From the NCBI RefSeq assembly GCF_000192795.1, contig NW_007360626.1:18970-82969 (forward strand): a stretch of DNA of 64,000 bases, read 5' to 3'. Under the pieces are notes generated by a model. The model saw nothing but the letters and a program-made list of their open reading frames with translations, was not told where the DNA came from and did not search any database. The position numbers and the translations under genes are program-made. Positions 40,883 to 50,921 of this stretch are shown here, piece after piece (within the stretch, counting starts at the first letter, position 1; each line of letters opens with the position of its first letter). Origin of the DNA: Vavraia culicis subsp. floridensis. Taxonomy: Eukaryota > Microsporidia > Pleistophoridae.

Positions 40883-42016
40883 TCATCTTATGCTGACACT
40901 TTCCACAATCGGTGTTGAGACATCCGTTCTATCAAGGATCCTCCAGAATTTCAAGTTCTCGTCCGCTGCTAAAGACGCCACGATTGTCTGGTCAGGGCTC
41001 AAAACCGTGTAGAGCACCCTGTTATCATGCTTTCCAAACGAGCAGATCTTTTTGAAATTGGAAACCTTCCAGAGACAGATATCGTTTTCGCTGTATCCAT
41101 GTGCAGTGACCATCTCCTTATACCTGGCAAGGAAATGAATACCACACACCTGTGACGACATCTCCACGCTACTCTCACACGTACCGGTTTCGATGTCCCA
41201 GAATCGCACAGTTTTGTCTTTGGATCCACCGCCACTTGCAAGGATGCTCACTCTCCAAGGACACCAATCCAGGGCCTTCACAGCGGATGAATGTCCGTTT
41301 AAGGTATAGCGCGGCGAATTCGATCCCAATTGCCAGATATTGATGCAATTATCGTTTGCTCCGCTCGCCAAATACCTTTTTGAGTTGCTCCATTTTAGCC
41401 CACAGACCTCCTGCGTGTGAAATTTAAATTTACTGATCTCCTTGTTGTCCCTCAGATCAATGTTGCTTATCAACCCTGTTCTGCTGCCGCTGCTTAGCAC
41501 ATTGCCGTTCCAATCTAGACTGGTTACCCGTGTTTGGTGAAAGCTGCGCTTTCCCATTAATTTACATTTCTCCACATCGTAGAATATTATATCGCCGTTA
41601 CTTATGCCTGCAGCCAGCACGTTACCGTTTGACCTGAGAGATGACGCGTACACTCCACTTTTGAACGTTGCCAAATTTATCACGTCCTTGTTGGCCACAT
41701 CGTAAAGGTAAATTTCTTCAGCGAGACAGATGCTGATGTAGTTGTTGCTACTCCAGTCCAATATGTTCAGGTAGTAGTCGTCGTATACGCCAGGAGCATC
41801 AAGTATCCTAAATGGAGACGTGTCTACCTTGCGCGTCTCCAGTCGTTTGTAGCGCGGCTCCGTAATAATCTGTGTGCTTGCTATTATTTTATCCATAAAA
41901 CCGAATTTCTTGGTGTATCGGTCGTTGTACACCGTTTTGTTCTGGCTGTTCTTTCTGCTTAGTCTCTTATACCGCGGTTCTGTGCTAAAAATATTGTCAA
42001 GGTTTATTGTTTTCAT
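40883..42016 (-). CDS. CDC20: Anaphase-promoting complex activator CDC20/CDH1
   Basis: WD40 co-activator that brings substrates to the APC/C ubiquitin ligase. The typical junction PFRILDAPGVYDDYYLNILDWS leads into seven WD blades (KDKTVRFWDIETG is the clearest) and the protein ends in the Ile-Arg tail that docks on the APC/C. The N-terminus is short; NDRY (31-34) is what remains of the C-box DRYIP. The peptide TEPRYKRL occurs twice, at 12-19 and 52-59. 377 residues, against about 500 in yeast and human, with the loss in the N-terminus. CDC20 versus CDH1 is not certain. The ATG follows TCCACCCAT. Confidence 0.93.
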   Translation of the reverse strand: MKTINLDNIFSTEPRYKRLSRKNSQNKTVYNDRYTKKFGFMDKIIASTQIITEPRYKRLETRKVDTSPFRILDAPGVYDDYYLNILDWSSNNYISICLAEEIYLYDVANKDVINLATFKSGVYASSLRSNGNVLAAGISNGDIIFYDVEKCKLMGKRSFHQTRVTSLDWNGNVLSSGSRTGLISNIDLRDNKEISKFKFHTQEVCGLKWSNSKRYLASGANDNCINIWQLGSNSPRYTLNGHSSAVKALDWCPWRVSILASGGGSKDKTVRFWDIETGTCESSVEMSSQVCGIHFLARYKEMVTAHGYSENDICLWKVSNFKKICSFGKHDNRVLYTVLSPDQTIVASLAADENLKFWRILDRTDVSTPIVESVSIR

Positions 42017-42601
42017 ATGGGTGGATTTTTCGATACAATAAAATATAAAGGGAATTGATGTACACCGTAGATTGGCAAAATAATTGCATTCTTTGTTTTG
42101 AGGTGATATTAAGCGCTAGAAATGTTTGGCACGTTTTGCGATTATCTGCCAAAAAGCTTAACGTAATTAATTGAATTTTTAATTCATTTGTTTGCGAAAC
42201 GCATTCAACTGAATGCGGTACCATGTTCCCAGCGGAATAGAAAAACGTGTTGTTCAGGCGTTGTTATACGAGGGGATAAATGACCATTCTTTTGGTGAAA
42301 AATAGTGCATTTTGATGCCGAAACGAACTAAAGAAAAACAGCTAGCCAATTCGTTAAACAAAACAACCGTTTAATTACTGGTACACAGCATGGTACCTCT
42401 GCTTGGCGGTTAAAAGTGTTGGGCAGAGCTGCTGCAGAACAAGTATTTATTTACGCAAAAGCAGCGTATTATAGCGTGCAATTACTTAACATGCACTAAC
42501 TATCGCTAAATTAACCAAATTGTCAGACAAAGCGCAATATAAATTTGATTGCTGAGTTATACACTGCGTAAAAACAGTTATTACCTTGGCACAGCTTTGT
42601 A
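42017..42601. other. Intergenic region
   Basis: About 0.6 kb between two minus-strand genes. Nothing seen. Confidence 0.5.
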
Positions 42602-43882
42602 TCAGTCATGGAATTTATATTTGCTCTTGTCTTTAAGAAAACTTATTTTCATGTTAGGCAGCGTCATCCTGAAACTTAGATCTGCTCTTTTGGTGCTGTG
42701 CTCATCACCCTCTTCGATCCACGAACATTCAAAGCTATCTTCTTCCACCATGTTATCCTCGCTATCTGTGGCGTAGTTTATAGACTCACCCGACTCATCA
42801 TCGTTCCATAGCAAATCAGAATCTTCGTCATAATTTAGTACGAACGGTATTCTTTTCACGCTGTTATTGGTTCTGTATTTTGTATAGAAAGCGTGGATGG
42901 ATGGTCGTATCGTATCATGAAACTTAATGTACGTCAATTTTCTGTTCGTTTCGTATTTTCTCGTGGATTTGACCCCAAGACCTATTTGGAATATCAAAGT
43001 GTTCGGAGGAAAGTTAATGGGCACGAACCTGCTGCTGTTTCTGTCCTTTTTTTCCACTAGTTTTTCTTTCTTTATGTAATTTGATAAACTGTGAACTCCC
43101 AGTATTTTTGTTCGCTTAGCACTTCTATCCGCTACTCCACCATCACCTCCATCAAAACCGTTCTTGTCTTCAAATTTTTCTTTGCATGTAATTTCCGCGT
43201 CCTTTTTTGTGCTCGTACTTGTTCGTCTTGTTTTTCTTATTTTTGTTCCCGGTTCATCGTTTTCCTGATTGTTCTGGTCTATTGAGCATTTAGTATTCTG
43301 TGTCAGCCCTTCGCGCCGCTTATCCCCTTTATCGTGCAGATTTATCTCTTTCTCTTTGTTACTATGTTGTTTGCTTGAATTTTGTTTTGTTGTTCGGCAA
43401 TCGCTCCCCTGCTCGTCATCAGCGGGTGTGCTCGGACACGGTCCCTTGTAATCATCTACAGGCTGCGACAAAAGCTGTTTTTTCGTCTTTTCCCTATTAA
43501 CAAATATTAAACGAAGCGTTCTCTTGGTAATGCATTGCAATTTTATATCGCAATCGTCTTTCAACTGCAGGAGTGCACATGTATGCTCTGGCAGCACAAA
43601 TGATGAAGAAACGCTCATTTTTTCAACACACAAAATGCGACTGTCAACATATTTGTACACGCAGTATTCAAAATACGTCTTTATCCATTCTTTAAGCCTT
43701 CTCATAGTCGTGGTTCTGCGTTTGGCATTTTTTTTGTACGTGAAAATGTACCTGTAAACGAAATTGATGTCTAAAAAAGTCTTGGAATCGATAATTAGTG
43801 TGAGCAACTCCAAATTTATGTCTGTTTCTGAGGATATTTTATAGTTTTTCAGTATTTCTAATGTAACAGGATGGAATTCCAT
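42602..43882 (-). CDS. Chromatin assembly factor 1 large subunit (CAC1/CHAF1A-like)
   Basis: CAF-1 deposits H3-H4 on newly replicated DNA and binds PCNA. The diagnostic part is residues about 319-380: IKFHDTIRPSIHAFYTKYRT, then NYDEDSDLLWNDDESGESI and an acidic run. This matches the CAF-1 large-subunit pattern of a FHENxRPPYxGT motif followed by DYExDSDEEWEEEEPGE. Between about 150 and 270 the protein is charged, rich in Lys, Glu, Asn and Ser and probably disordered. The N-terminal 110 residues are helical and unrecognised. No clear PIP box seen. The ATG has only a weak C-run nearby (GTCCTTGTTAAA). Confidence 0.8.
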   Translation of the reverse strand: MEFHPVTLEILKNYKISSETDINLELLTLIIDSKTFLDINFVYRYIFTYKKNAKRRTTTMRRLKEWIKTYFEYCVYKYVDSRILCVEKMSVSSSFVLPEHTCALLQLKDDCDIKLQCITKRTLRLIFVNREKTKKQLLSQPVDDYKGPCPSTPADDEQGSDCRTTKQNSSKQHSNKEKEINLHDKGDKRREGLTQNTKCSIDQNNQENDEPGTKIRKTRRTSTSTKKDAEITCKEKFEDKNGFDGGDGGVADRSAKRTKILGVHSLSNYIKKEKLVEKKDRNSSRFVPINFPPNTLIFQIGLGVKSTRKYETNRKLTYIKFHDTIRPSIHAFYTKYRTNNSVKRIPFVLNYDEDSDLLWNDDESGESINYATDSEDNMVEEDSFECSWIEEGDEHSTKRADLSFRMTLPNMKISFLKDKSKYKFHD

Positions 43883-44465
43883 TTTAACAAGGACTCCTAA
43901 AATTAGGATAGAAAACCGTGAACTGAACTGTGGTGCTCGTCAACTTTGTCTAGAACAAGCGAGTCGTCTTAGTTTCATAGCGTATTAGCAAAATGTAGCA
44001 TGTGAAGATGGAGTGGAAGTAAATAAAAGTGCTTTTCGTGTAAAAAAGTTCTTCAGAAATATCGACCAAATAGATGCCATGGCAGCCAAAATGAACAAGC
44101 CATTGGCAAGGTCCTAGATGCACAACATGCAGGACCCTGTAAACGGCATACTTGTTTTGCTCTATTCTTGGTGGCTAACGCTACGATCCATTGCCGGTGG
44201 TTCTTCATTCTGCGCTTGTAGAGGCCGTATCCAACGGTTGCACAGCAAAAGCTTTTTCCATGATCGCTATCAAACCCGTAGTAAATTCCTTTGGCACAAA
44301 CATATGAAATATCACATAAGCACGTTGAAGTATTCTTTCATACTCTCACTGTCTACCACAATATCCTTCAAATTGCACCAGTTCTGTTTATTAGCTCTAT
44401 CAGCTATTTCAAAGCCATACTTTCCCTCAGTATTCAAAAAATTTTAAAAACTCAGACCCTGCAAA
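43883..44465. other. Divergent intergenic region
   Basis: Between the CAF-1 gene (minus) and eS27 (plus). A 109-codon plus-strand frame (44118-44447) is rich in Ser, Phe, His and Cys and looks non-coding. Probably just promoters. Confidence 0.5.
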
Positions 44466-44754
44466 ATGGTAAGTGGTTCACTCACATCTAATTCAGGCAA
44501 TAAAAGATTTACTGTATCCTACGTTAGAAGAAGTAAAACGAACGAACAAGCGCAAAAAGTTGATTCCCGACCCAAACGGATTCTTTATAAGGGTTAAATG
44601 TGCAAGCTGTGATGCACAGACAGTGTGCTACTCGCACACACAGAACAAGAAGCTGTGCGGAGAGTGTAATGCGCCTATTTGGTATCCTACTGGTGGATTT
44701 GGGAAGTTGGCGGAAAATTGCGCATGGGCTAATATCAGGAGAACGATTAATTAA
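44466..44754 (+). CDS. RPS27: 40S ribosomal protein eS27 (intron-containing)
   Basis: Small-subunit zinc-ribbon protein. The second exon encodes AIKDLLYPTLEEVKR, then the four-Cys zinc site CASC...CGEC, and PTGGFGKLAENCAW, the standard eS27 ending. Coding is 44466-44468 joined to 44497-44754: the ATG alone forms exon 1 and is followed by a 28-nt intron. Without splicing the frame has no ATG, only a GTG inside the intron, and with splicing the N-terminus becomes the usual M-A-I-K-D-L-L. The ATG follows AGACCCTGCAAA. Product of 86 residues. Confidence 0.95.
44469..44496 (+). other. 28-nt spliceosomal intron in eS27
   Basis: Begins GTAAGT and ends CTAATTCAG, so the probable branch sequence CTAAT lies next to the 3' splice site, as is typical for microsporidian introns. 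Located directly after the start codon. Confidence 0.9.
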
Positions 44755-45294
44755 ACACTAGGTTTGGGAATATGGTGAGAGCATTGAGAAAGAGCGTGTT
44801 TTATTCTTTTTGAGGACCGAATATCTGGATGGCGTAGTGTTAGACTGATAACTATGTTTTTCTTTCGTTAGCACGACCGTTGTTGGGTGCGATCAGGGAC
44901 GAGCGGTGCTGATAATTTGGCGCCTGGTCAAAAATCACGGTTCTTTCGTTCAACTCGAGAATATACCAATCGTGTATGAGCTATGACAAACTATTCCTGC
45001 GTTAAGTCCGCAGTGAAAGATAATCAAACATGATATACTGTCAGTGTATGACTTAGCTAAAGATAATTTTTACCGAAGTACCTCAATTAGTAGTGAAAAG
45101 ATAAGCTATGGTTTGTTTCTGTGATTGTGTTTCATCATTAACCATGTTATTCTTGCTATAGCGGGCAAAAACTTTTGCGTAGTATTGTCACGAGCGCTAT
45201 TGCTGGTAGTGGCGCGTAAAAAAACCTGTATCTCATCATTTTACCAAATCATTGATGTATGCTTATTAAATTTTATTCAAAGTGCTACTATCGT
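44755..45294. other. Convergent intergenic region
   Basis: About 0.5 kb between eS27 (plus) and the RPA49-like gene (minus). Nothing supported. Confidence 0.5.
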
Positions 45295-46209
45295 TCATCT
45301 AAATCCTCTTCTCGCCCTTATCTTGGTTTCGGGCACTCGTGCAAGTTTAAACTTGTCTTTGTCACATTTGCACCCAAGCAGTCTCATAATTTTGGTAATT
45401 TCGGCATCACTGATGCCAAAGTTGGGCATGTTACTGATGTCAATTTCATACCTGTGGATAATCAACAGGATCACACATGCCATAGCTATGAATTTGTACC
45501 GCTCGTTATTACCGTATCGCCTGTATTTATTGCGCTCAATATTCGCGTTTTGCTCCCTTGTGCTCAAAACTGTGTTCAATACGTCATACATAATATCGCC
45601 GTACGGCAGTCGCTCGGGCACATAGTTCTTTTCCAGCACGTACAAAATCGTGTCTAATATTATAAAATGAGCCTTAAAGCTGTCTCGGTATTTATAATCA
45701 ACGATCCGTATGCTTTTGCAGTTCAGCTCCAAGTGATTAACCTCCCTCACCAATTTTTTGTCGAACATTATGCTCAGCTTGTAAATGCTCTTTGCATTCT
45801 TTGCGTTGGTATTAAAAGTAGGAACAATCTGCTCGCTGCCTGCATATTTCTCAAAGTTTATTCTGTCAACATTTATGTCGTTCTCGAGCACGTCTCTCTT
45901 ATTGATAGCCTTCCTTGCGTACTTCGAGCCGTGCAAAATGCTCAGCTCGTCATACGAAAGTGATTTAATATCACCAGTGTCCTCCTGCACGATTTTCGTT
46001 GTTAGATCAAAGAAGGCGCAGTACTCAGCGTTTCTTATATTTTTTAGATCGTGTTTTTCATCCGTATCGACGAGCAGTATTTTATCTTCTGTGGGCCGCT
46101 CGTTGGCATGCTGTACAATCGGCGGATCATCCAGTTCTAGGATGTATCGTTGGTTTATTTTTTTTACTGTGAGCGGTTTTACACAGCTCAAGTTGTTTAA
46201 GATGAACAT
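45295..46209 (-). CDS. RPA49: RNA polymerase I subunit A49-like
   Basis: A49 helps Pol I initiation and elongation. The evidence is a stretch at about residues 86-105, YDELSILHGSKYARKAINKR, matching the A49 motif with FGTKKxxKAI, plus a C-terminal helical region (YKFIAMACVILLIIHRYEIDI... ISDAEITKIMRLLGCKC) resembling the tandem winged-helix domain that ends in FRELGC. The N-terminal part is beta-rich, as in the dimerisation domain. 304 residues, against 415 in yeast. The ATG at 46209 follows AGGCCCCTT, whereas the longer frame upstream is unsupported. Moderate confidence; Pol III C37/C53-type proteins are less likely. Confidence 0.62.
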   Translation of the reverse strand: MFILNNLSCVKPLTVKKINQRYILELDDPPIVQHANERPTEDKILLVDTDEKHDLKNIRNAEYCAFFDLTTKIVQEDTGDIKSLSYDELSILHGSKYARKAINKRDVLENDINVDRINFEKYAGSEQIVPTFNTNAKNAKSIYKLSIMFDKKLVREVNHLELNCKSIRIVDYKYRDSFKAHFIILDTILYVLEKNYVPERLPYGDIMYDVLNTVLSTREQNANIERNKYRRYGNNERYKFIAMACVILLIIHRYEIDISNMPNFGISDAEITKIMRLLGCKCDKDKFKLARVPETKIRARRGFR

Positions 46210-46955
46210 AAGGGGCCTACCGAAGCAGAATTTTGATAAAGGTGTTACTGAACAAAAAAGCGTAGCAGGAGAATAAGTAAACATGTATATTCGGTAAAAC
46301 TACTTGAATGTTTTAATTTATAGGAATGAAAGCGTTTTCGACTGGCTCAACAGTGCTCTGAACTTGTATTTAGTTGTAAATGTATTTCTTGATAGTTTGC
46401 TGCATTCTTCGTGCAAGGAACAGAATTAGAATTACAAACGAAGTACTATGCACCGAAAGCACACTCTCACTGTGTATTAATTCGGGTTTCATTCACAACT
46501 GAACATTATTCATCAGTTTAAGCTGTTCGACTAATCGACATTGGAACCGTAAATTTAATATTTTGCTAAAAGTCATTTCTTATCTCTTCACACACCAAAA
46601 ACACCCCAGCACACTTCTGTGGTGGCTTGAACTAATTATGTAAACACTCATGTTTTTGTGACTCTTTTAGAACATAGAAATCGCTTGTCAAGGAATTCGT
46701 CCATGGCGCAGATTGATTCGAGAATATTACTTAATTTATCACCAAGCACATCGATAGTATCTGAAATACTTGCAAAAATACAGCCATGAAATGCCTTCGC
46801 GGGCGGAAAAAGCGGAAAATCTTATTATCAAAAATATACGAGATCAAAGGCACCATTCGTGTCGCAAATAAAGATTAGAAGGCAATTTATCTTATTTTCT
46901 GGGTTTCACATGTACTGCAAACTACAGAAAGCATTTTAACACGCATTTGTTCACT
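46210..46955. other. Intergenic region
   Basis: About 0.75 kb between two minus-strand genes. AT-rich, nothing seen. Confidence 0.5.
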
Positions 46956-47411
46956 CTACTCCTCATCACTCGGAAACAACACAACTTCATCTTCCTGAGC
47001 ATCTAAGTATGGTTTTATCGTTCGTGATATAGCTGTTCCGCCTACTTTCTCTCCCAAGTCATCTTTTATTCTCACAAAGTCAACTATTTCCTTCTCGTCT
47101 CTCACTATATCATAAAATCTTACTTCTCTTTTTTTCTTCTCGGTTATCTTTAGGAGTGTACCACTTACTTCGCATACTTCATCGAAGTAATACTTCAATT
47201 TACTTAAGGTTTTACAGTCGTAATTTTCGCTTCTCACAAAAAAATTAGCAGGATCGGCCGTTCTTACTGCATTCAGATGTTGAAAAATAGCACTAGATTC
47301 AATATTCGGTACACTTTCCTTCTCGGTTATCTCCTTGAACATTTTTGTGCCGTAAATATGTTGAATGATCTTTTCTGCAGGTATTTCGTACACATCTATG
47401 ATTAGGATCAT
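46956..47411 (-). CDS. Conserved-looking hypothetical protein
   Basis: 151 residues, acidic, with a mixed beta/alpha pattern. A central segment CEVSGTLLKITEKKKREVRFYDIVRDEKEIVDFVRI has the strand spacing of an OB-fold or Tudor-like beta barrel, and the tail is acidic (DEVVLFPSDEE). No family can be named. The ATG follows TTACCCATACGG, which supports it as a real gene. Confidence 0.6.
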   Translation of the reverse strand: MILIIDVYEIPAEKIIQHIYGTKMFKEITEKESVPNIESSAIFQHLNAVRTADPANFFVRSENYDCKTLSKLKYYFDEVCEVSGTLLKITEKKKREVRFYDIVRDEKEIVDFVRIKDDLGEKVGGTAISRTIKPYLDAQEDEVVLFPSDEE

Positions 47412-47903
47412 CCGTATGGGTAAAGGGAAAATATGGTGAAATCATGAAAAATAGCGCTCTCAGTTCCCACCATACCGTTGAAATAAGGATGCATTCACGC
47501 CACATCGAATAAACATCTTCTAACACAGGCAATCATTGCCATGCAAAAGCTCATCTTTTATTAAAATGGTATGAAGAGCGGATTACCAATATTTATGTTG
47601 CTGAAGGTTTATCCCGTGCTGTAATACAAATCCGTTGTTCAACACTGCGGCAATTAGAATAAAGCAACAAAAAGTTGAGGATCCGAAACACCCACGGGAA
47701 AAACACCAACAAACAAATACATCCTGAAACAAGCATATGAATGATATGATGCATGGCACAGCCAGTGTAGTAGGCAAATCTGTTCGCTGCCATTGAAAGA
47801 TGAAAGTGCCAGGATATAGAATCCCTAAAAACAACCGTAACAAGCAATACCGTTACAGTAAGCAAAAATACACGGCCAAACAGCGTATCACCGTAATAAA
47901 ACT
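47412..47903. other. Intergenic region with overlapping hydrophobic frames
   Basis: On the minus strand two overlapping frames (47583-47865) encode hydrophobic, Cys- and Phe-rich peptides but start only at TTG codons. Probably not coding. Confidence 0.4.
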
Positions 47904-48098
47904 TTATTTTTGCTCACCATATAACTCACTGTACTTCTCCCTTCCTATCTGGTTGTACTTTTTCGAATAAATTGCATTTCTGAGGATCTTGTCATCTGTT
48001 CCATTGGTACTGAGGCTGTTCCTGTCTGGTTGTTTGATACCGTTGCGGTGATCCTTTCTGTTCTGGTTGTGATGGCTCGTATTCTTCCTCTTCGGCAT
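47904..48098 (-). CDS. RPL29: 60S ribosomal protein eL29
   Basis: Small, very basic large-subunit protein. The family pattern is KRKNTSHHNQNRKDHRNGIKQP, then KILRNAIYSKKYN, matching the KNHTxHNQ...HRNGIKKP and FLRNxRFAKKHN motifs. 64 residues, as in E. coli-sized short eL29 proteins of protists and yeast (59). The frame is open upstream, but the ATG at 48098 follows TTGCCCCTAGA and gives the standard N-terminus. The stop codon lies within AAAAATAAAG, a polyadenylation-like signal. Confidence 0.92.
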   Translation of the reverse strand: MPKRKNTSHHNQNRKDHRNGIKQPDRNSLSTNGTDDKILRNAIYSKKYNQIGREKYSELYGEQK

Positions 48099-48824
48099 TC
48101 TAGGGGCAAAAATTTTTAGGTGAGAAATTGCATCTTCCTGCTCATTTGCCACAGTTTAGAAATAAATACGGGTAACTCTTATGGCTTCTTGTTCACGTGT
48201 ACTGCACATTACGAAGGTTTTGCAGGTGCTTGTTTGTTTTTCGTTTTTACGTCAAATACAAGACCAACACTGTCATATTGTTCATCATATTAGCCATTAC
48301 TTTTATTTGTAAGCTCAGAAACGCTGAATATCTACCGAAGAAATCATGGCGATGCCTTTCTAGAGAGCCTTCTTCATAGCACAAGGATCAAGTGAGCAAA
48401 GTAAATAAATGGCTTATGTTGCCTAATAGTAAAAGCAAAGCTATTTAAATGTTTAGAGGTGACCTTCAAGCACGATATTTACAGACTCTGTATCCTACTA
48501 ATAGTTTTTTCATCAGCGCACCGCACTTGTGTATGAACTGTAAATACCTCATCCACAAAATAAATCAAAACCATGAGAAGTGCTGTTTAGAATTTAGAAA
48601 TAACAAGCATCGGCTCTAGCACAGTATTTGCGTTCTTTTTAAACCGTATGGATGCATAAGTGTGGTGGATAAGTATGCATGTGAGTGGAATGCTAATCGG
48701 CTGCGAATCCTCTAACGTGTGAAAACACGTAGAAGTGATCAAGTACAGTTTTTTGAAAGGAAAAGAAACGTGTGAGATTTGCTTTTCGCAAATTTAAAAA
48801 GTCATAATTTCAGATCCCATTGAA
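48099..48824. other. Divergent intergenic region
   Basis: About 0.7 kb between eL29 (minus) and SCC3 (plus), should contain both promoters. No gene or RNA recognised. Confidence 0.5.
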
Positions 48825-50921
48825 ATGCCGATTACCAGAAGAAAAAAGGCTGCGAAGTGTTCCGATGAAAAAGAAAATGTGGAAAGTACAACAGAAATAA
48901 CCTTCTTAATGGACAGCTCAGAGATGAAGAGTATTGATGGTTTAGCTGCGAAGGAAAGCAGGCATGGCACTTTAACAAGCAACGATATAATACACAACCT
49001 GGAGAGCAACACAAATTTGGATCAAAACAGCGTGGATAGAAGGAGTGTAAACGAACAGAATATTGCTAATGGCGCGGATGACGTGGTAGATATACCAACA
49101 AACATGGATGAAGATTTCATCCTTAATAATTCCCTGGAGTATTTAAGCAAGATTGTTAGACGGCATCCTGACCTGTACTTCAAGTGTTGGAACAACATAA
49201 AACAAAACAATGACCAGGCTAAGTTTGAAAAACTATCAAATTTAGCTCTTTTGTCCAAAATTGATGAGAATAAAGTGTTTGAGCACACAACAGACCCGTC
49301 AGAAACGGTAAGATATATTGCAACGTTCATCTCAGTTCGAATTTTTATGTACAAAATGAAAACAAATCACGATTTTGACATCAATATAGTACTGAACAGG
49401 CTCAAGGATGTTTATTATCCAACACGTATGGTTGTTATACAGGAGCTTTTTTTATTTTATGAAAAATTTGGCACGTTAGTGATCGATAAATTGCTGTTAG
49501 CGCTCCATGACAGCAAAGACGAAGTCCGTGTTGAAGCGCTAAGAACGTTAAGAAAATTGTACAAAAAATATACCATAGAGATTGATTTTGTGGATATTAT
49601 CAAGAAGCTTGCCAGGGAGGCAATATCGTGCAGCACGCGCTCGGCAGCCGCAGATTTTCTCTACGACGTGTTCAGCGCTGAAGACAGGGAGGATGAATTG
49701 CTTGGCATCCTGGGCAGTTGTCATCCGAACAGGATAAGGAATGTGATCCAGAAGATTAAGAAACAGGGCAAGAATATCTACGATGTTTACCACCTCTTGT
49801 ACAACAAGTCAGGAGTTGAGGTTTTTCGGAATATCGAAATCAGAAAAAGAGGATTGGAAACATACCTGGATCATGTAATTGATAGAATAAGACGTAGCGT
49901 GCCGTGTTGTAGGAAAGGCAACTGCCACTTACTCATATTAAACATGTATCGACACACCAATCTTGAAAAAGTTTACGCCTTGCTTTCGGTCGTAAAGGAT
50001 AGCAGAACAAGCATCGAAATTATTGTGCAAATGCTTGAGCGCATCAAAAACGAGGTGTATGTAAATTCAAACTGCACTACTAAAGTGCTCGACAGGCTGT
50101 ACGAGTACGGTCAAATTTACAGACTGAACTATTTCAATCTCCTCAAAAAATTAGAGACTGATTATCAATCGTATGTAAACGAAATCGTGAAAAAAATTGA
50201 GCACGAAGACTTGATAAAATACTTCGATGTGGAGCCGCTCAACAATGCAGGAGTAATTTACAAGGCTTTATGGCACATAAATTCGGACCAGGTTGACCAG
50301 GTAAGGACACTTGTCTTCAGCGACAGGAATGATGATAGTTTTGATGAGCTGTCTGAGCTTGTTCGTTTTGTACATTCAAAAATGGATGAATTGAGTAGGA
50401 ATATAAGTACCGATGATGTACAGGACATGATGCACGCTTTTGAGTTCATTTATACACAGTCGATTGCCTATTTAAGCACAAAAATTGATCAATTTCCACG
50501 AGATGGCAGCTTTTACAACAATCTAACCAAGTTCATCTGCACTGGCGTTTTTAAGGATAAGGCTGGTATAATATTCCGGTCAGCAAAACATTATCGGTCT
50601 TTGATGATCAAATGCAAAGATATTAGCCTGCTCATCGAGCTCTTCACCGACTTTCTGCGCAATGAGAAAAACATAAAAACAAAATGCTTAGAAAAAATGG
50701 CAAAAACATTCAAGCAGCGGCTAAGGAACTATCCATCAACTGAGCTATTCCTAACTTTAAAAAGATTTGTGAGCGTTGGTGTTAACATGAGTAATTTTAT
50801 ACCGCTCATAGACATTTTAAGCCTGGATGAGCGCATTGTATTGGAAAACGTAGCCAGTGGCAAGTTCAAGGACAAATTGAAGGAAACATGTGTTGAAAGT
50901 CTGAACACCGAGAGTAAATGA
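48825..50921 (+). CDS. SCC3: Cohesin subunit SCC3/STAG-like
   Basis: HEAT-repeat protein that helps load and hold cohesin on chromosomes. Residues about 190-270 follow the stromalin conservative domain: LNRLKDVYYPTRMVVIQELFLFYEKFG, then DKLLLALHDSKDEVRVEALRTLRKLY, equivalent to RYRDVxxxIRxxCIEELGxW and YIGWTLHDKxxEVRxxxLxALxxLY. The rest is alpha-helical with HEAT-like periodicity. The N-terminal 100 residues are charged and probably disordered, starting with basic MPITRRKKAAK. 698 residues against about 1150 in yeast. The condensin HEAT subunit Ycg1 is the main alternative. The ATG follows GATCCCATTGAA. Confidence 0.6.
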   Translation: MPITRRKKAAKCSDEKENVESTTEITFLMDSSEMKSIDGLAAKESRHGTLTSNDIIHNLESNTNLDQNSVDRRSVNEQNIANGADDVVDIPTNMDEDFILNNSLEYLSKIVRRHPDLYFKCWNNIKQNNDQAKFEKLSNLALLSKIDENKVFEHTTDPSETVRYIATFISVRIFMYKMKTNHDFDINIVLNRLKDVYYPTRMVVIQELFLFYEKFGTLVIDKLLLALHDSKDEVRVEALRTLRKLYKKYTIEIDFVDIIKKLAREAISCSTRSAAADFLYDVFSAEDREDELLGILGSCHPNRIRNVIQKIKKQGKNIYDVYHLLYNKSGVEVFRNIEIRKRGLETYLDHVIDRIRRSVPCCRKGNCHLLILNMYRHTNLEKVYALLSVVKDSRTSIEIIVQMLERIKNEVYVNSNCTTKVLDRLYEYGQIYRLNYFNLLKKLETDYQSYVNEIVKKIEHEDLIKYFDVEPLNNAGVIYKALWHINSDQVDQVRTLVFSDRNDDSFDELSELVRFVHSKMDELSRNISTDDVQDMMHAFEFIYTQSIAYLSTKIDQFPRDGSFYNNLTKFICTGVFKDKAGIIFRSAKHYRSLMIKCKDISLLIELFTDFLRNEKNIKTKCLEKMAKTFKQRLRNYPSTELFLTLKRFVSVGVNMSNFIPLIDILSLDERIVLENVASGKFKDKLKETCVESLNTESK

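Noticed and set aside
44118..44447. 109-codon plus-strand frame before eS27
   Set aside because: Composition rich in Ser, Phe, His, Cys and Trp, no C-run at its start, no family; likely chance frame.
47583..47865. Two overlapping hydrophobic minus-strand frames
   Set aside because: Neither has a usable ATG at its start and both look like translations of the same T-rich DNA.
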